A stretch of DNA of 49,568 bases from Mycobacterium sp. (GCF_025933915.1 NZ_JAICZA010000013.1:1-49568); one strand, 5' to 3'; counted from the stretch's first letter, positions 9,493-18,857 are shown. Notes: a model not told the origin generated them from the letters alone. Made by a program: numbers and translations.

Positions 9493-10401
9493 TCAGGGGC
9501 TCGCCGTCACCGGCGCCTTCGCCGCGCACACGCCGTCGCGGGTCGGCGCGTCCAACATCAGGCACAGGCCCTTCGCGTCACGGTTGGGCCGTTTGGCCGC
9601 CCAACCGGACCACGCCGGTTTGCCGTTCCAGCTGACCAGCGTCCAGCCATCGTGGGGATTGCCCTGGATCTCGACGATGCCGGTGTTGGGCAGCGGGTCG
9701 AAAAGCAGGAGCAACTGTTCGGGGTTTCTGACGGACGTCATCGTCCCGATACCGATGTCGAATTCGCTGGAGAACGCGACCTCTCTGATCCTGCCGTCGG
9801 CCGCACGGACCGGGTTGGCCAGCGCGCTGCCGTACATCGTTCCGAGCATGTCGCTGAAGCGGCCGGCGCTGGTCGCCGCGTTGCCATCCATCGCTTGGAG
9901 CGCGCCGTTGAAACGCTTGTGGAACTCGTACCCGTTCGGGTCGGCGGAGCCGGGAGCCAGCATCGGCACGATGCGCAGGCCGAGCAGCCACGCGATGGGG
10001 GCCAACAGGTATGCCAGCCCGGCGAGGCTGATCTGCGGCATGCCGTTGAAAACGCCCGCGTCGATCTCGTTGAGCCCGGGCAGCACCTGGACATTCATCC
10101 CCAACATGGCTGCCAACGGCGTCGCGGTCTGCTGCGTCCTGATCAACTGCGACGCGAAAATCGCGGCGACCGGACCCTTCGCCATGAGCACGTTGGCGAC
10201 GTTCTGTGCCTGTTGTTGACCCAGCGCCGTGAGTGCGGCCCCGGGCACCGCCGTATCGATGCGGCTCGCCGCGTTGGCCTCCGACTGCCCGTGGCGCACC
10301 AGGTCGATCACGATCGATTCGTCGGCCGAGGCCCTCGCCGATCCGAGGCACACCAGGACAGCCGAAAGCAGCACGGCGCCAACACGGCCGAGTCGCGTCA
10401 T
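9493..10401 (-). CDS. Secreted histidine-phosphatase-fold protein, active site incomplete
   Basis: About 302 residues from ATG 10401, with a signal peptide (MTRLGRVGAVLLSAVLVCL, cleavage near ASA). An upstream TTG would add 21 Arg-rich residues. The phosphoglycerate-mutase-like fold begins LVRHGQSEAN with the catalytic His, then ASQLIRTQQTATPLA and GLNEIDAGVFNG. Where the family normally has the second His (SHG), this protein reads REVAFSSEFDIGIG, with no His. It may be a non-catalytic or altered phosphatase outside the membrane. Substrate unknown. Confidence 0.72.
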   Translation of the reverse strand: MTRLGRVGAVLLSAVLVCLGSARASADESIVIDLVRHGQSEANAASRIDTAVPGAALTALGQQQAQNVANVLMAKGPVAAIFASQLIRTQQTATPLAAMLGMNVQVLPGLNEIDAGVFNGMPQISLAGLAYLLAPIAWLLGLRIVPMLAPGSADPNGYEFHKRFNGALQAMDGNAATSAGRFSDMLGTMYGSALANPVRAADGRIREVAFSSEFDIGIGTMTSVRNPEQLLLLFDPLPNTGIVEIQGNPHDGWTLVSWNGKPAWSGWAAKRPNRDAKGLCLMLDAPTRDGVCAAKAPVTASP

Positions 10402-10682
10402 CGGCAGTCGGGGCGGGTAGGGCCGGGCGGCGAGTCGGCGAATGGTAGTTCTCCGTTCTCTCAACCACTCATTGGCAGGATTCCGCGCAACGACGGCTGT
10501 GTGGCAGGAGTAAAGTATCCGGTTGTTTCCAGGCGGCGGCGCAACAACTTTCGCAGTCCGACACCATGTTGTGACTCTGTCGTTATTGCGAGGACTTTCA
10601 GCGCCAAAGCCACGGTTTGACCATTGTTCGGACCAGAACCGTTGGAAGCCAAAAGGATTGGATCACCTTGATTGGATAGCTT

Positions 10683-11342
10683 GTGACGCAGGAAGATCGA
10701 GCCGGTGCGGTTCTACTGTTCGGTCGACGGCCCAACTACGGCCCGTTGCGGGACATGCGCGCCCACCGGGTCGTCGGCGAACCCGATATCGACGCCGCGA
10801 TAGGCCCCTACCCGCGGCTGGTCGTGGTGGGCGCCGACGCCGACCTAGCCGCCGTGCTGACCCGGCTCCTGCGCGCCGAGCGGCTCGACGTCGAGGTGGC
10901 CTACGTGCCGCGCCGCCGCACCCGGGCCACTCGGATCTACCGCCTGCCCACCGGATGCCGGGCGGCGCGGCGGGCCCGCCGCGGTCTTGCGCAACGGGTG
11001 ACGCTGATCCGCGACGAGACCGGCTCGGTGATCGTCGGGCGAGCCGGCTGGGTACCGCCGGACGGCGAGCGGCTCATCCACGGCGAGGCGGTCGTTGACG
11101 ACACCACGTTGTTCGACGGCGACGCCGCCGCCGTGTTCGTCGAGCCGACGCTCGGCATGCCCGGCCTGCGGGCCTCGCTCAAGGGCGGGGTCAAGGGCGG
11201 GTGGCGCCGGTGGGTCACCGGCCGGGCGGCCCAGCTGGGCAGCACGGGCGTCGTCGTGCTGCGCGACGGGGTCCCCGCGGCCCGCCCCGGCCGCCGATCG
11301 GCGTTCTACCGCAACATCGAGGGCTGGCTGCTGGTCCGATAG
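10683..11342 (+). CDS. Conserved protein of unknown function (Rv0358-like)
   Basis: A 219-residue soluble protein starting at GTG 10683. It has no transmembrane segment and no catalytic motif I recognise. It contains an Arg-rich segment (VPRRRTRATRIYRLPTG) and GWVPPDGERLIHGEAVVDD. Length and position upstream of an M50 protease gene match Rv0358 of M. tuberculosis, from memory. The downstream gene starts 9 bases after its stop, so the two are probably co-transcribed. Confidence 0.75.
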   Translation: MTQEDRAGAVLLFGRRPNYGPLRDMRAHRVVGEPDIDAAIGPYPRLVVVGADADLAAVLTRLLRAERLDVEVAYVPRRRTRATRIYRLPTGCRAARRARRGLAQRVTLIRDETGSVIVGRAGWVPPDGERLIHGEAVVDDTTLFDGDAAAVFVEPTLGMPGLRASLKGGVKGGWRRWVTGRAAQLGSTGVVVLRDGVPAARPGRRSAFYRNIEGWLLVR

Positions 11343-11351
11343 TTTCGTCCG

Positions 11352-12134
11352 GTGAGCTTCCCCGCCTCTCAACGCGAATCGGTACGGCCCAGCCCGATCT
11401 TTCTGGCGCTACTCGGATTGACGGCGGTGGGCGGCACGCTGGCCTGGCTGGCCGGGGCCAGCGTGCGCCCGTTGGCCTATGTCGGGGTGTTCGTTTTCGT
11501 GATCGCCGGCTGGCTGGTGTCGCTGTGCCTGCACGAATTCGGGCACGCGGTCACCGCCTGGCGTTTCGGCGATCACGACGCCGCCGTGCGCGGCTACCTG
11601 ACGCTGGACCCGCGCCGCTACAGCCATGTAGCGCTCTCGCTCGTGCTGCCGATGGTGATCGTCGCGCTGGGCGGGATCGGCCTGCCCGGTGCGGCGGTCT
11701 ACGTGCGGACGTGGTTCATGACGCCCGCCCGTCGCACCATGGTCAGCCTGGCCGGCCCGGCGGCCAACCTCGTGCTGGCGGTGCTGCTGCTAGTGGCGAC
11801 GCGGTTGTTCTTCGACCCGACACACGTGGTGTTGTGGGCCGGGGTGGCGTTCCTGGGGTTCCTTCAGCTCACCGCGGTCGTGCTGAACCTGCTGCCCATC
11901 CCGGGGCTGGACGGCTACGACGCCCTGGAACCGCACCTGAGCCCCCAGACGCAGCGTTCGTTGGCGCCGGCCAAGCAGTGGGGCTTTGTCATCGTGCTGT
12001 TCCTGCTCCTGGCGCCGGTGCTCAACCAATGGTTCTTCGGGGTCGTGTTGTCGTTGTTCGACCTGTCCGGTGTGCCGGACGTGCTGGTGGGCTGGGGCAA
12101 CGCGCTGACCCGCTTCTGGAGCCGCTGGTTCTGA
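11352..12134 (+). CDS. M50 (site-2-type) membrane zinc metalloprotease (Rv0359-like)
   Basis: A 260-residue multi-pass membrane protein. The zinc motif HEFGH sits in LCLHEFGHAVTAWRFGDH (about residues 60-75), and the third zinc ligand motif is in LLPIPGLDGYDAL (about residue 185). Hydrophobic segments flank both, giving about five or six helices. Proteins of this type cleave within membranes and often act in signal transduction, but no substrate is evident. GTG 11352 was chosen because it follows the Rv0358-type gene by 9 bases. Confidence 0.85.
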   Translation: MSFPASQRESVRPSPIFLALLGLTAVGGTLAWLAGASVRPLAYVGVFVFVIAGWLVSLCLHEFGHAVTAWRFGDHDAAVRGYLTLDPRRYSHVALSLVLPMVIVALGGIGLPGAAVYVRTWFMTPARRTMVSLAGPAANLVLAVLLLVATRLFFDPTHVVLWAGVAFLGFLQLTAVVLNLLPIPGLDGYDALEPHLSPQTQRSLAPAKQWGFVIVLFLLLAPVLNQWFFGVVLSLFDLSGVPDVLVGWGNALTRFWSRWF

Positions 12135-12137
12135 CCC

Positions 12138-12167
12138 TTGCCATATATGCGTTACCACGCATATATT
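12138..12167 (+). promoter_or_regulatory. zitA promoter (TTGCCA, 18-bp spacer, TATATT)
   Basis: TTGCCA at 12138-12143 and TATATT at 12162-12167 are separated by 18 bases. The -10 ends 7 bases before the ATG at 12175, so transcription would start at the start codon and the mRNA would be leaderless. Confidence 0.65.
12143..12166. promoter_or_regulatory. Palindromic operator, probably for SmtB/ArsR-type zinc repressor
   Basis: ATATATGCG (12143-12151) and CGCATATAT (12158-12166) form a perfect 9-bp inverted repeat around 6 bases. It fills the promoter spacer and overlaps the -10, so a bound repressor would block RNA polymerase. zitA of M. smegmatis is, from memory, repressed by SmtB and induced by zinc. 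No ArsR-type gene lies next to this site. Confidence 0.6.
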
Positions 12168-12174
12168 TTCCGGC

Positions 12175-13071
12175 ATGGGCGCCGGTCACAACCACACCCC
12201 CGCCGAGACGGACGATTCCCGGCTGATCCCGCGCATGATCGTGGCCGCGGCGATTCTGGCGGCGTTCTTCGTCGTGGAACTGGCCACCTCGTTGCTGATC
12301 AACTCGATCGCGCTGCTGGCCGACGCCGGCCACATGCTGACCGACGTCGTCGCCGTCTTCATGGGGCTGGCCGCCGTCACGCTGGCCCGCCGCGGCAGCT
12401 CGTCGTCGGCCCGCACGTACGGCTGGCATCGCGCCGAGGTGTTCACCGCGGTCGCCAACGCGGCGCTGTTGGTCGGGGTGGCGATGTTCATCCTGTATGA
12501 GGCCGTCCAGCGGCTGAGCGAAGCTCCCACGGTCCCCGGCGTGCCGATGATCGTCGTCGCGCTGGCCGGGCTGGCCGCCAACTTCGCCGTCGCGCTGTTG
12601 TTGCGGTCCCACTCCTCGGGGAGCCTGGCGGTCAAGGGCGCGTACATGGAGGTCGTCGCCGACACCGTGGGCAGCCTGGGCGTGCTGATCGCCGGTGTGG
12701 TCACCGTGACGACGCACTGGCCCTACGCCGACGTCGTGGTGGCCGTACTCGTCGCGCTCTGGGTGCTGCCCCGGGCGATCGCGCTGGCCCGCGACGCGCT
12801 GCGGATCCTTTCCGAGTCATCGCCGACCCACATCGACGTCGAGGAGCTGCGCGCCGCGCTCGGCGCCGTCGACGGTGTGACCGGCGTCCACGACCTGCAC
12901 GTGTGGACGCTGTCCCCGGGCAAAGACATGTGCACCGCGCACCTGATCAGCACCGGCGACCCCGCCCAGGTACTTCACGACGCGCGGGCGGTGTTATCGG
13001 CCCGCGGGCTGCAACACGCCACCGTCCAGATCGACTGCCCCGACGACACCGATTGTTCGGAAAGCTTTTAA
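12175..13071 (+). CDS. zitA: Cation diffusion facilitator, zinc exporter
   Basis: A 298-residue CDF-family transporter with six hydrophobic segments in the first 210 residues and a cytoplasmic C-terminal domain. The metal-site pattern HxxxD appears as ALLADAGHMLTDVVAV (about residue 46) and again in the fifth helix region (VVADTVGSLG). The C-terminal domain carries VHDLHVWTLSPG. These features indicate Zn(II)/proton antiport out of the cytosol. The symbol follows the M. smegmatis gene near fba, from memory. It has its own operator-promoter and should be metal-induced. Confidence 0.82.
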   Translation: MGAGHNHTPAETDDSRLIPRMIVAAAILAAFFVVELATSLLINSIALLADAGHMLTDVVAVFMGLAAVTLARRGSSSSARTYGWHRAEVFTAVANAALLVGVAMFILYEAVQRLSEAPTVPGVPMIVVALAGLAANFAVALLLRSHSSGSLAVKGAYMEVVADTVGSLGVLIAGVVTVTTHWPYADVVVAVLVALWVLPRAIALARDALRILSESSPTHIDVEELRAALGAVDGVTGVHDLHVWTLSPGKDMCTAHLISTGDPAQVLHDARAVLSARGLQHATVQIDCPDDTDCSESF

Positions 13072-13075
13072 CACG

Positions 13076-13480
13076 TTACAGCCCAAGCGCTTTGCGCGCC
13101 GCGGGGTCGCAATCGTCGAGCAGGTCCAGACACCGTGCGTACTCGTCGGTTTCGCCGATCGTGTCGGCGGCACGCGCCAGCGCCGCCACACAACGCAGGA
13201 AGCCGCGGTTGGGCTCGTGCGAATACGGGACGGGGCCGAAGCCCTTCCAGCCGTTTCTGCGCAGCTGGTCCAGGCCGCGGTGATAGCCGGTGCGCGCGTA
13301 CGCGTACGCGGTGATGGCCTCGTCGTCGGCCAGCGCCTGCTCGGCAAGCGCCGCCCAGGCCACCGACGCCGCCGGATGCGCGGCGGCGACGATGCCCGGC
13401 TTCTCACCGGCAAGCAGTTCCGCCTCGGTATCCACGTCTTCGGGCAGCAGGATCGGATCGGGCCCTAAAAGATCTCCCAT
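13076..13480 (-). CDS. DUF3151-type conserved protein (Rv0360c-like)
   Basis: About 134 residues, soluble, starting MGDLLGPDPILLP. The segment AYAYARTGYHRGLDQLRRNG and the central helices resemble the actinobacterial DUF3151 family, whose role is unknown. GGAGG lies about 10 bases before ATG 13480. A second ATG at 13489 would leave only one base between GGAGG and the start, so 13480 is preferred. It converges on zitA with a 4-base gap. Confidence 0.8.
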   Translation of the reverse strand: MGDLLGPDPILLPEDVDTEAELLAGEKPGIVAAAHPAASVAWAALAEQALADDEAITAYAYARTGYHRGLDQLRRNGWKGFGPVPYSHEPNRGFLRCVAALARAADTIGETDEYARCLDLLDDCDPAARKALGL

Positions 13481-13611
13481 CGGCGTCATGCCTCCATTCT
13501 GCAGCTCGCCCGTTTGCCCGCATGACGCACCTCGGCCGTCGCCCCGGGCCGCGGTCCCGGTCGCTAAGCTCTGCAACTACCCCACTCGACAGCGGGAGGA
13601 CAGTAGTACTC

Positions 13612-14490
13612 ATGCCCAACCCATCCGAGCCCGACCGCGGCGGCGCGCCGAAACGGCCCGGGTTCGACCCACGCGGGTCTCGCAGCGAACCGAGCGAGGA
13701 GTGGGGGTCCGAATCCGGCCCCGAAACCGGCTCCGAAACCGACGCCACCGAGAACGTCCCCCTGGTTCCCCGCGACGCCGAGACCGAGACCGTGGTGATC
13801 AACAAACCCGGTCCGGGCAGCGGCCCCGAAGAATCACCCGGCCTGCCGCAGCGCGAACGCCGCTTCACCGCACCCGGCTTCGACGCGAAAGAAACCACGA
13901 TCATCTCCACCACCCCCGAACCCGCCACCGAGGCGTTCGCGGCGCCGCCGGGATCCGACGGCACCGCACAGTTCGGAGTCGGGCCCAAAGCCGCTGTCCC
14001 GCAATCAATCCCGCCTCGACTTGGGGGAAAGCTACGTACCTCCACGCAATTCAACTGGGGTTGGATACTGGCGATCGTCGTGATCGTGCTGGCGCTGGCG
14101 GCGATCGCGATCCTGGGCACGGTGCTGCTCACCCGGGGCAAACACACCGGCGTTTCGCAGGAAGACCAGGTCCGGCACACCATCGGCAACTTCGACGTCG
14201 CGATTCAGCGGGGTGATCTGACCACGCTGCGCACCATCACCTGCGGCACCACCCGCGACGGCTACGCGGATTACGACGAGCGTGCCTGGGACGAAACGTA
14301 CCGGCGCGTCTCGGCGGCCAAGCAGTATCCGGTGATCGCCAGCATCGACCAGGTCGTCGTCAACGGCCAGCACGCCGAGGCCAACGTCACGACGTTCATG
14401 GCGTACGACCCGCAGGTGCGCTCGACCCGCAGCCTGGACCTGCAGTACCGCGACGACCAGTGGAAGATCTGCCAGTCCGCCAGCGGCTAG
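13612..14490 (+). CDS. Single-pass membrane protein with NTF2-like outer domain (Rv0361-like)
   Basis: A 292-residue protein. Residues 1-145 form an acidic, Pro-rich, probably disordered cytoplasmic region. One helix follows (WILAIVVIVLALAAIAILG, about 148-170). The outer domain (about 180-292) contains two cysteines (TITCGTTRD and WKICQSASG) and looks like the DUF4878/NTF2-like fold of mycobacterial Mce-associated and lipoprotein-like proteins. GGGAGGA lies about 11 bases before ATG 13612, and a TAAGCT -10 candidate lies at 13564-13569. The magnesium transporter gene mgtE, which I remember following it in M. tuberculosis, is absent; fba converges directly. Confidence 0.75.
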   Translation: MPNPSEPDRGGAPKRPGFDPRGSRSEPSEEWGSESGPETGSETDATENVPLVPRDAETETVVINKPGPGSGPEESPGLPQRERRFTAPGFDAKETTIISTTPEPATEAFAAPPGSDGTAQFGVGPKAAVPQSIPPRLGGKLRTSTQFNWGWILAIVVIVLALAAIAILGTVLLTRGKHTGVSQEDQVRHTIGNFDVAIQRGDLTTLRTITCGTTRDGYADYDERAWDETYRRVSAAKQYPVIASIDQVVVNGQHAEANVTTFMAYDPQVRSTRSLDLQYRDDQWKICQSASG

Positions 14491-14524
14491 CGTTCGGCCG
14501 AGTGTGCGGCCAGCGGCACGTCGT

Positions 14525-15571
14525 TCAGCTGCCGAGGGACTTTCCGGCGCAGTGCAGGTCGGTGCACGCCTGGCCGACGCGCTCGGACATCGAAGCTTCG
14601 GCCTTCTTGAGATAGCTGCGGGGGTCGTAGACCTTCTTGGCGCCGACTTCGCCGTCGACCTTGAGCACGCCGTCGTAGTTGCTGAACATGTGACCGGCGA
14701 TGGGGCGGGTGAAGGCGTACTGGGTGTCGGTGTCGACGTTCATCTTCACCACGCCGTAGCGCAGCGCCTCCTCGATCTCCGACTTCTCCGAGCCCGAACC
14801 ACCGTGAAAGACGAAGTCGAACGGCTTGGCTAGGCCACCAGGGGGGTCGGGCAGTCCCAGCTTCGCCGCCGCCACCTGCTGGCCCTGGGCCAGGATGTCG
14901 GGGCGCAGCTTGACGTTGCCGGGCTTGTAGACGCCATGGACGTTGCCGAACGTGGCGGCCAGCAGATACTGGCCGTGCTCCCCGTGGCCCAGCGCGTCGA
15001 TGGTCTTCTCGAAGTCCTCCGGCGTGGTGTAGAGCTTGTCGTTGATCTCGTTGGCGACGCCGTCCTCTTCGCCGCCCACCACGCCGATCTCGATCTCGAG
15101 GATGATCTTGGCGGCCGCCGCCTCGGTCAGCAGATCCCGCGCGATCACCAGGTTCTCGTCGATCGGCACCGCCGAACCGTCCCACATGTGCGACTGAAAC
15201 AGCGGATCGCCCGCCGCGCCCACACGTTCGGCCGAGAGCGCCAGCAGCGGGCGGACGTAGGTGTCCAGCTTGTCCTTGGGGCAGTGATCGGTGTGCAGCG
15301 CGACGTTGACCGGGTATCGGGCTGCGATGGATCGGGTGAACTCGGCCAGGGCCACGGCACCGGCCACCATGTCCTTGACCCCCAGGCCGGAGGCGAATTC
15401 GGCACCGCCGGTGGAGAATTGGATGATTCCGTCGCTGCCCGCATCGGCGAAGCCCTTGATGGCCGCGTTCACCGTCTCCGACGAGGTGCAGTTGATCGCG
15501 GGGAAGGCGTACGAGTGCTCCTTGGCGCGTCGCAACATCTCGGCGTAGACCTCGGGCGTGGCGATGGGCAT
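14525..15571 (-). CDS. fba: Class II fructose-bisphosphate aldolase
   Basis: A 348-residue zinc-dependent aldolase of glycolysis and gluconeogenesis. Zinc and active-site motifs are visible: NVALHTDHCPKDKLD, FHGGSGSEKSEIEEA and YGVVKMNVDTDTQYA. Length is close to the M. tuberculosis enzyme (344). ATG 15571 has a strong G-rich ribosome-binding site. It is transcribed divergently from the DedA gene. Confidence 0.97.
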   Translation of the reverse strand: MPIATPEVYAEMLRRAKEHSYAFPAINCTSSETVNAAIKGFADAGSDGIIQFSTGGAEFASGLGVKDMVAGAVALAEFTRSIAARYPVNVALHTDHCPKDKLDTYVRPLLALSAERVGAAGDPLFQSHMWDGSAVPIDENLVIARDLLTEAAAAKIILEIEIGVVGGEEDGVANEINDKLYTTPEDFEKTIDALGHGEHGQYLLAATFGNVHGVYKPGNVKLRPDILAQGQQVAAAKLGLPDPPGGLAKPFDFVFHGGSGSEKSEIEEALRYGVVKMNVDTDTQYAFTRPIAGHMFSNYDGVLKVDGEVGAKKVYDPRSYLKKAEASMSERVGQACTDLHCAGKSLGS

Positions 15572-15640
15572 CGGAACCCCCTTCTGCGGCCGGGTCCCCT
15601 CAGTATCGTCCAGGTGGCTCGGCGGCTCACCGCGGGCCGG

Positions 15641-15646
15641 TATGTT
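15641..15646 (+). promoter_or_regulatory. Candidate -10 element of the DedA gene (leaderless)
   Basis: TATGTT lies 8 bases before ATG 15655 with no Shine-Dalgarno, consistent with a leaderless mRNA. Confidence 0.45.
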
Positions 15647-15654
15647 GATGGATC

Positions 15655-16347
15655 ATGAGCACCGCCGTGACGGCCCTGCCCGCCATCCTCGACCCGATGT
15701 ATTGGTTAGGCGCCGACGGCGTCTTCGGGTCGGCGGTGCTGCCCGGGATTCTGGTCATCGTCTTCATCGAGACCGGGCTGCTGTTTCCGTTGTTGCCCGG
15801 CGAGTCGCTGCTGTTCACCGGCGGTCTGCTGGCCGCGCATCCACATCCACCGGTCAGCATCTGGGTGCTGGCGCCCAGCGTCGCCATCGTCGCGGTGCTG
15901 GGCGATCAAACCGGGTATTTCATCGGGCGGCGGATCGGGCCCGCGCTGTTCAAAAAGGAAGATTCCCGGTTCTTCAAGAAGCACTACGTGACCGAGTCCC
16001 ACGCCTTCTTCGAGAAGTACGGGCCCTGGGCGATCATCCTGGCCCGGTTCGCACCGTTCGTGCGGACGTTCGTCCCGGTGATCGCCGGGGTGTCCTACAT
16101 GCGCTATCCGCTGTTTCTGGGGTTCGACATCGTCGGCGGCATCGCCTGGGGCGGCGGCGCGACGCTCGCGGGCTACTTCCTGGGCAATGTGCCGTTCGTG
16201 CACCACAACCTGGAAAAGATCATCCTGGGCATCCTGCTCGTGTCCATGATCCCGGCGTTCGTCGCGGCCTGGCGCGGCTATCGGGGCCGACGCCGCGCGG
16301 CGGACACGGCCGCCCCGGAGCCCGAGCGGCTGCCGGCATCCGAGTAG
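15655..16347 (+). CDS. DedA-family membrane protein (Rv0364-like)
   Basis: A 230-residue SNARE-associated/DedA integral membrane protein. Family motifs are FIETGLLFPLLPGESLL (re-entrant, about residues 38-54) and FARFAPFVRTFVPVIAGVSY (about residues 128-147, with the conserved Arg and Pro). DedA proteins act as lipid flippases/scramblases for carriers such as undecaprenyl phosphate or phosphatidylethanolamine; the substrate here is not evident. The C-terminus is short and Arg-rich. It converges on the CoA-transferase gene. Confidence 0.88.
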   Translation: MSTAVTALPAILDPMYWLGADGVFGSAVLPGILVIVFIETGLLFPLLPGESLLFTGGLLAAHPHPPVSIWVLAPSVAIVAVLGDQTGYFIGRRIGPALFKKEDSRFFKKHYVTESHAFFEKYGPWAIILARFAPFVRTFVPVIAGVSYMRYPLFLGFDIVGGIAWGGGATLAGYFLGNVPFVHHNLEKIILGILLVSMIPAFVAAWRGYRGRRRAADTAAPEPERLPASE

Positions 16348-16371
16348 CCGGCCACCTCGTAGCCCGCGCGG

Positions 16372-17721
16372 TCAGACCGCGACTTTGAAATCGCAGCCGG
16401 TCTTGGCGCGGACGTCCTCGACCGTCACCCCCGGATGCAATTCGGTGAGCACCAGCCCCTGCCCCGGCTCGACGTCAAAGACGCACAGGTTGGTGATGAT
16501 CATGTCGACCACGCCCTTGCCGGTCAGGGGCAACGTGCATTGCTGGAGGATCTTCGGGGTGCCGTCCTTCGCGGTGTGGTCCATGACGACGATCACTCGC
16601 TTGACGCCCGACACCAGATCCATTGCGCCGCCCGGCCCCTTGACCATCTTGCCCGGCACCATCCAGTTGGCCAGGTCGCCGTTCTCGGCCACCTCGAGCC
16701 CGCCGAGGATGGACAGGTCGATATGGCCGCCGCGGATCATCGCGAAGGAATCGGCGCTACTGAAAAAGCTGGACCCGGGCAGACTCGTGATGGTCTGCTT
16801 GCCGGCGTTGACGAGATCGGGGTCCACGGTGTCCTCGCTCGGGTAGGCCCCGATGCCGAGCAAGCCGTTCTCCGACTGCAGCGTGACGTTGATGTTGTCG
16901 GGAATGAAGTTGGCCACCAGCGTCGGGATGCCGATGCCCAGGTTCACGTAATAGCCGTCGCGCAATTCCCGGGCCGCGCGCCGGGCCATCAGCTCACGAA
17001 TCGGGCTGTCGTTCTTCAGCGCGGCGCCGCCGCTCGTGGTGCGGAACTCGATGCGCTTCTCGTAGCCGCTTCCCGCGATGATGCGGTCCACGTAAATGCC
17101 GGGGGTGTGGACCAGGTCAGGGTCCAGCTCGCCCACCTCGACCAGCTCTTCGACCTCGGCCACCGTCACCGCGGCGCAGGTGGCGATCATCGGGTTGAAG
17201 TTGCGCGCGGTCTTGCGGTAGACGAGATTGCCGGCCGTGTCGCCCTTCCACGCCTTGACGAGCGCCACATCCGCCCGGATGCCTTCTTCCAGAACGTATT
17301 CCGTGCCGTCGAAGACCCGGGTGTCCTTGCCTTCGGCGAGATTGGTGCCGTAGGCCGTCCGCGTGTAGAACCCGGGAATCCCCGCGCCGCCGGCGCGCAG
17401 CTTCTCCGCCAGCGTGCCCTGGGGCGTGAGCGCGAGGTCCAGCTCGCCGGCCAGCACCTGGCGCTCGAACTCCTTGTTCTCGCCGACATAGGAGGCGATC
17501 ACCTTCTTCACCTGCCGCCCCTTGAGCAGCAGGCCCATGCCGAAATCGTCTACGCCGGCGTTGTTTCCAACGATGGTGAGGTCCTTGATACCGCTGTCCA
17601 CCAGAGCCCGGATCAGCTTCTCCGGGATGCCGCACAGACCGAAGCCACCGGCGGCGATGGTGATGCCGTCCTTCAGCAGGCCGTGCAGCGCCGACTCCGC
17701 GTCGGGGTGGACTTTCTTCAC
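16372..17721 (-). CDS. Fused 3-oxoacid (succinyl-CoA:acetoacetate) CoA-transferase
   Basis: A 449-residue single polypeptide joining the A and B subunits of a class I CoA-transferase. The A half starts [20 protein letters not shown], and the B half starts near residue 240 ([20 protein letters not shown]). The catalytic Glu is in [11 protein letters not shown]. The reaction moves CoA between succinyl-CoA and acetoacetate or another 3-oxoacid. From memory, M. tuberculosis has separate scoA and scoB elsewhere, so this fused form at the Rv0365c locus is an addition. The ATG at 17721 overlaps the upstream TGA (ATGA), indicating coupling to the GH76 gene. Confidence 0.9.
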   Translation of the reverse strand: MKKVHPDAESALHGLLKDGITIAAGGFGLCGIPEKLIRALVDSGIKDLTIVGNNAGVDDFGMGLLLKGRQVKKVIASYVGENKEFERQVLAGELDLALTPQGTLAEKLRAGGAGIPGFYTRTAYGTNLAEGKDTRVFDGTEYVLEEGIRADVALVKAWKGDTAGNLVYRKTARNFNPMIATCAAVTVAEVEELVEVGELDPDLVHTPGIYVDRIIAGSGYEKRIEFRTTSGGAALKNDSPIRELMARRAARELRDGYYVNLGIGIPTLVANFIPDNINVTLQSENGLLGIGAYPSEDTVDPDLVNAGKQTITSLPGSSFFSSADSFAMIRGGHIDLSILGGLEVAENGDLANWMVPGKMVKGPGGAMDLVSGVKRVIVVMDHTAKDGTPKILQQCTLPLTGKGVVDMIITNLCVFDVEPGQGLVLTELHPGVTVEDVRAKTGCDFKVAV

Positions 17722-18857
17722 AGGGCGCTCCTGTCCTCGTGCGACGATTCGGCGGAGACGTTACAGGCGGCCTCCATGAGCATCCACCCCGACAGCTGCA
17801 CCGACAGATCCCGTTCGGCGACCTCGGAGGCCATCACGGCGCCCTCGACGAACTCCGCCTCTTTGCCACCCGCGGTGGGTACTTGGGCGTCACGGTCCCA
17901 GAAGGGGCCGAACACCGGCAGCCCGTTCACCGTCTGCCGGTAGTCCCACGCCGACTTCGCGCTGGCCAGCACGATCCGGCGGGCGGTGTCGCGGGCCAGC
18001 GCGTTCTCCGCCGAGTCCCCGGGCAGCGCCGTCGCCACCAGCGCCAGGTATCGGGCGGTCACACCGGCGAACAGGCCGCCGTCGCCGCCGCCGGCGCCGG
18101 CCAGCACGCCCGCCGGCGCCATGTGTTCGCGCACGGCCGCGACCAGCCGATGCACCCGGGCGGCGTGCCGCACCCTGACCTCCGCCCCGGTGCGGGCGGC
18201 CAGCTCGGTCTGAAGCCCCAGCACCACACCCTGGCAGTAGGTGTACTGGGCGCGCACCAGCGAGCCGCCCTTGATGCCGTCGAACACCAGGTGCGTCTCC
18301 GGGTCGATCAGCGTCTGATCGATCCAATCCCCGATCTGCTCGGCAAGTTTCAGGTGGTCGCCGTAGCGGGCAAGGAAGATCCCCGCGGGGCCGTTGGCCG
18401 GGGCGTTGAAGAACCGGTCCTGCTTGCGCCAGGGAATGCCGCCGCCGTCCTCGGGCGACCAGGCCCTGACGAATTGGGCGGCGAGTTTGGGCAACGCTTT
18501 TCGGCGCTCGACGCCGGCGATGCGGGCGGCGCGTTCGAGCGCCAGCGCCAGCCAGGCCATGTCGTCGTAGTAGTTGTTGATCCACGAGAAATTGTTGCGC
18601 AGCCGGTGCGAGCGGACCTGCCGATTGATCTCGACGTGCCGGTGCGGCTGCGGATCCCGCGCCTCGGCGTCGACGAGGCAGTCCAGCAGATGCGCCTGCC
18701 ACCAGTAGTGCCAGGTGCCGAACAATCGGTCTTTTCGCTGCGCCGGCCAGGCCACCACGCCCAGCTGAGTGGCGGGCAGCCCCCACAGCCGCTTCAGGTG
18801 TCGTTGTGTGACAGCGGCTTCGCAGCTGGCCGCCCGGTTGGCCCAGAGCTGATCCAT
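17718..18857 (-). CDS. Glycoside hydrolase family 76 protein (Rv0365c-like)
   Basis: A 379-residue protein resembling GH76 alpha-1,6-mannanases. The paired catalytic aspartates are in [14 protein letters not shown] (about residue 103), followed by [20 protein letters not shown]. There is no signal peptide, so it is predicted to be cytoplasmic. ATG 18857 was chosen because a GGCAGG ribosome-binding site precedes it; a longer frame adds 19 basic residues. The product could trim mannan- or lipomannan-type chains, but this is inferred from the family. It is translationally coupled to the CoA-transferase gene. Confidence 0.85.
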   Translation of the reverse strand: MDQLWANRAASCEAAVTQRHLKRLWGLPATQLGVVAWPAQRKDRLFGTWHYWWQAHLLDCLVDAEARDPQPHRHVEINRQVRSHRLRNNFSWINNYYDDMAWLALALERAARIAGVERRKALPKLAAQFVRAWSPEDGGGIPWRKQDRFFNAPANGPAGIFLARYGDHLKLAEQIGDWIDQTLIDPETHLVFDGIKGGSLVRAQYTYCQGVVLGLQTELAARTGAEVRVRHAARVHRLVAAVREHMAPAGVLAGAGGGDGGLFAGVTARYLALVATALPGDSAENALARDTARRIVLASAKSAWDYRQTVNGLPVFGPFWDRDAQVPTAGGKEAEFVEGAVMASEVAERDLSVQLSGWMLMEAACNVSAESSHEDRSAL

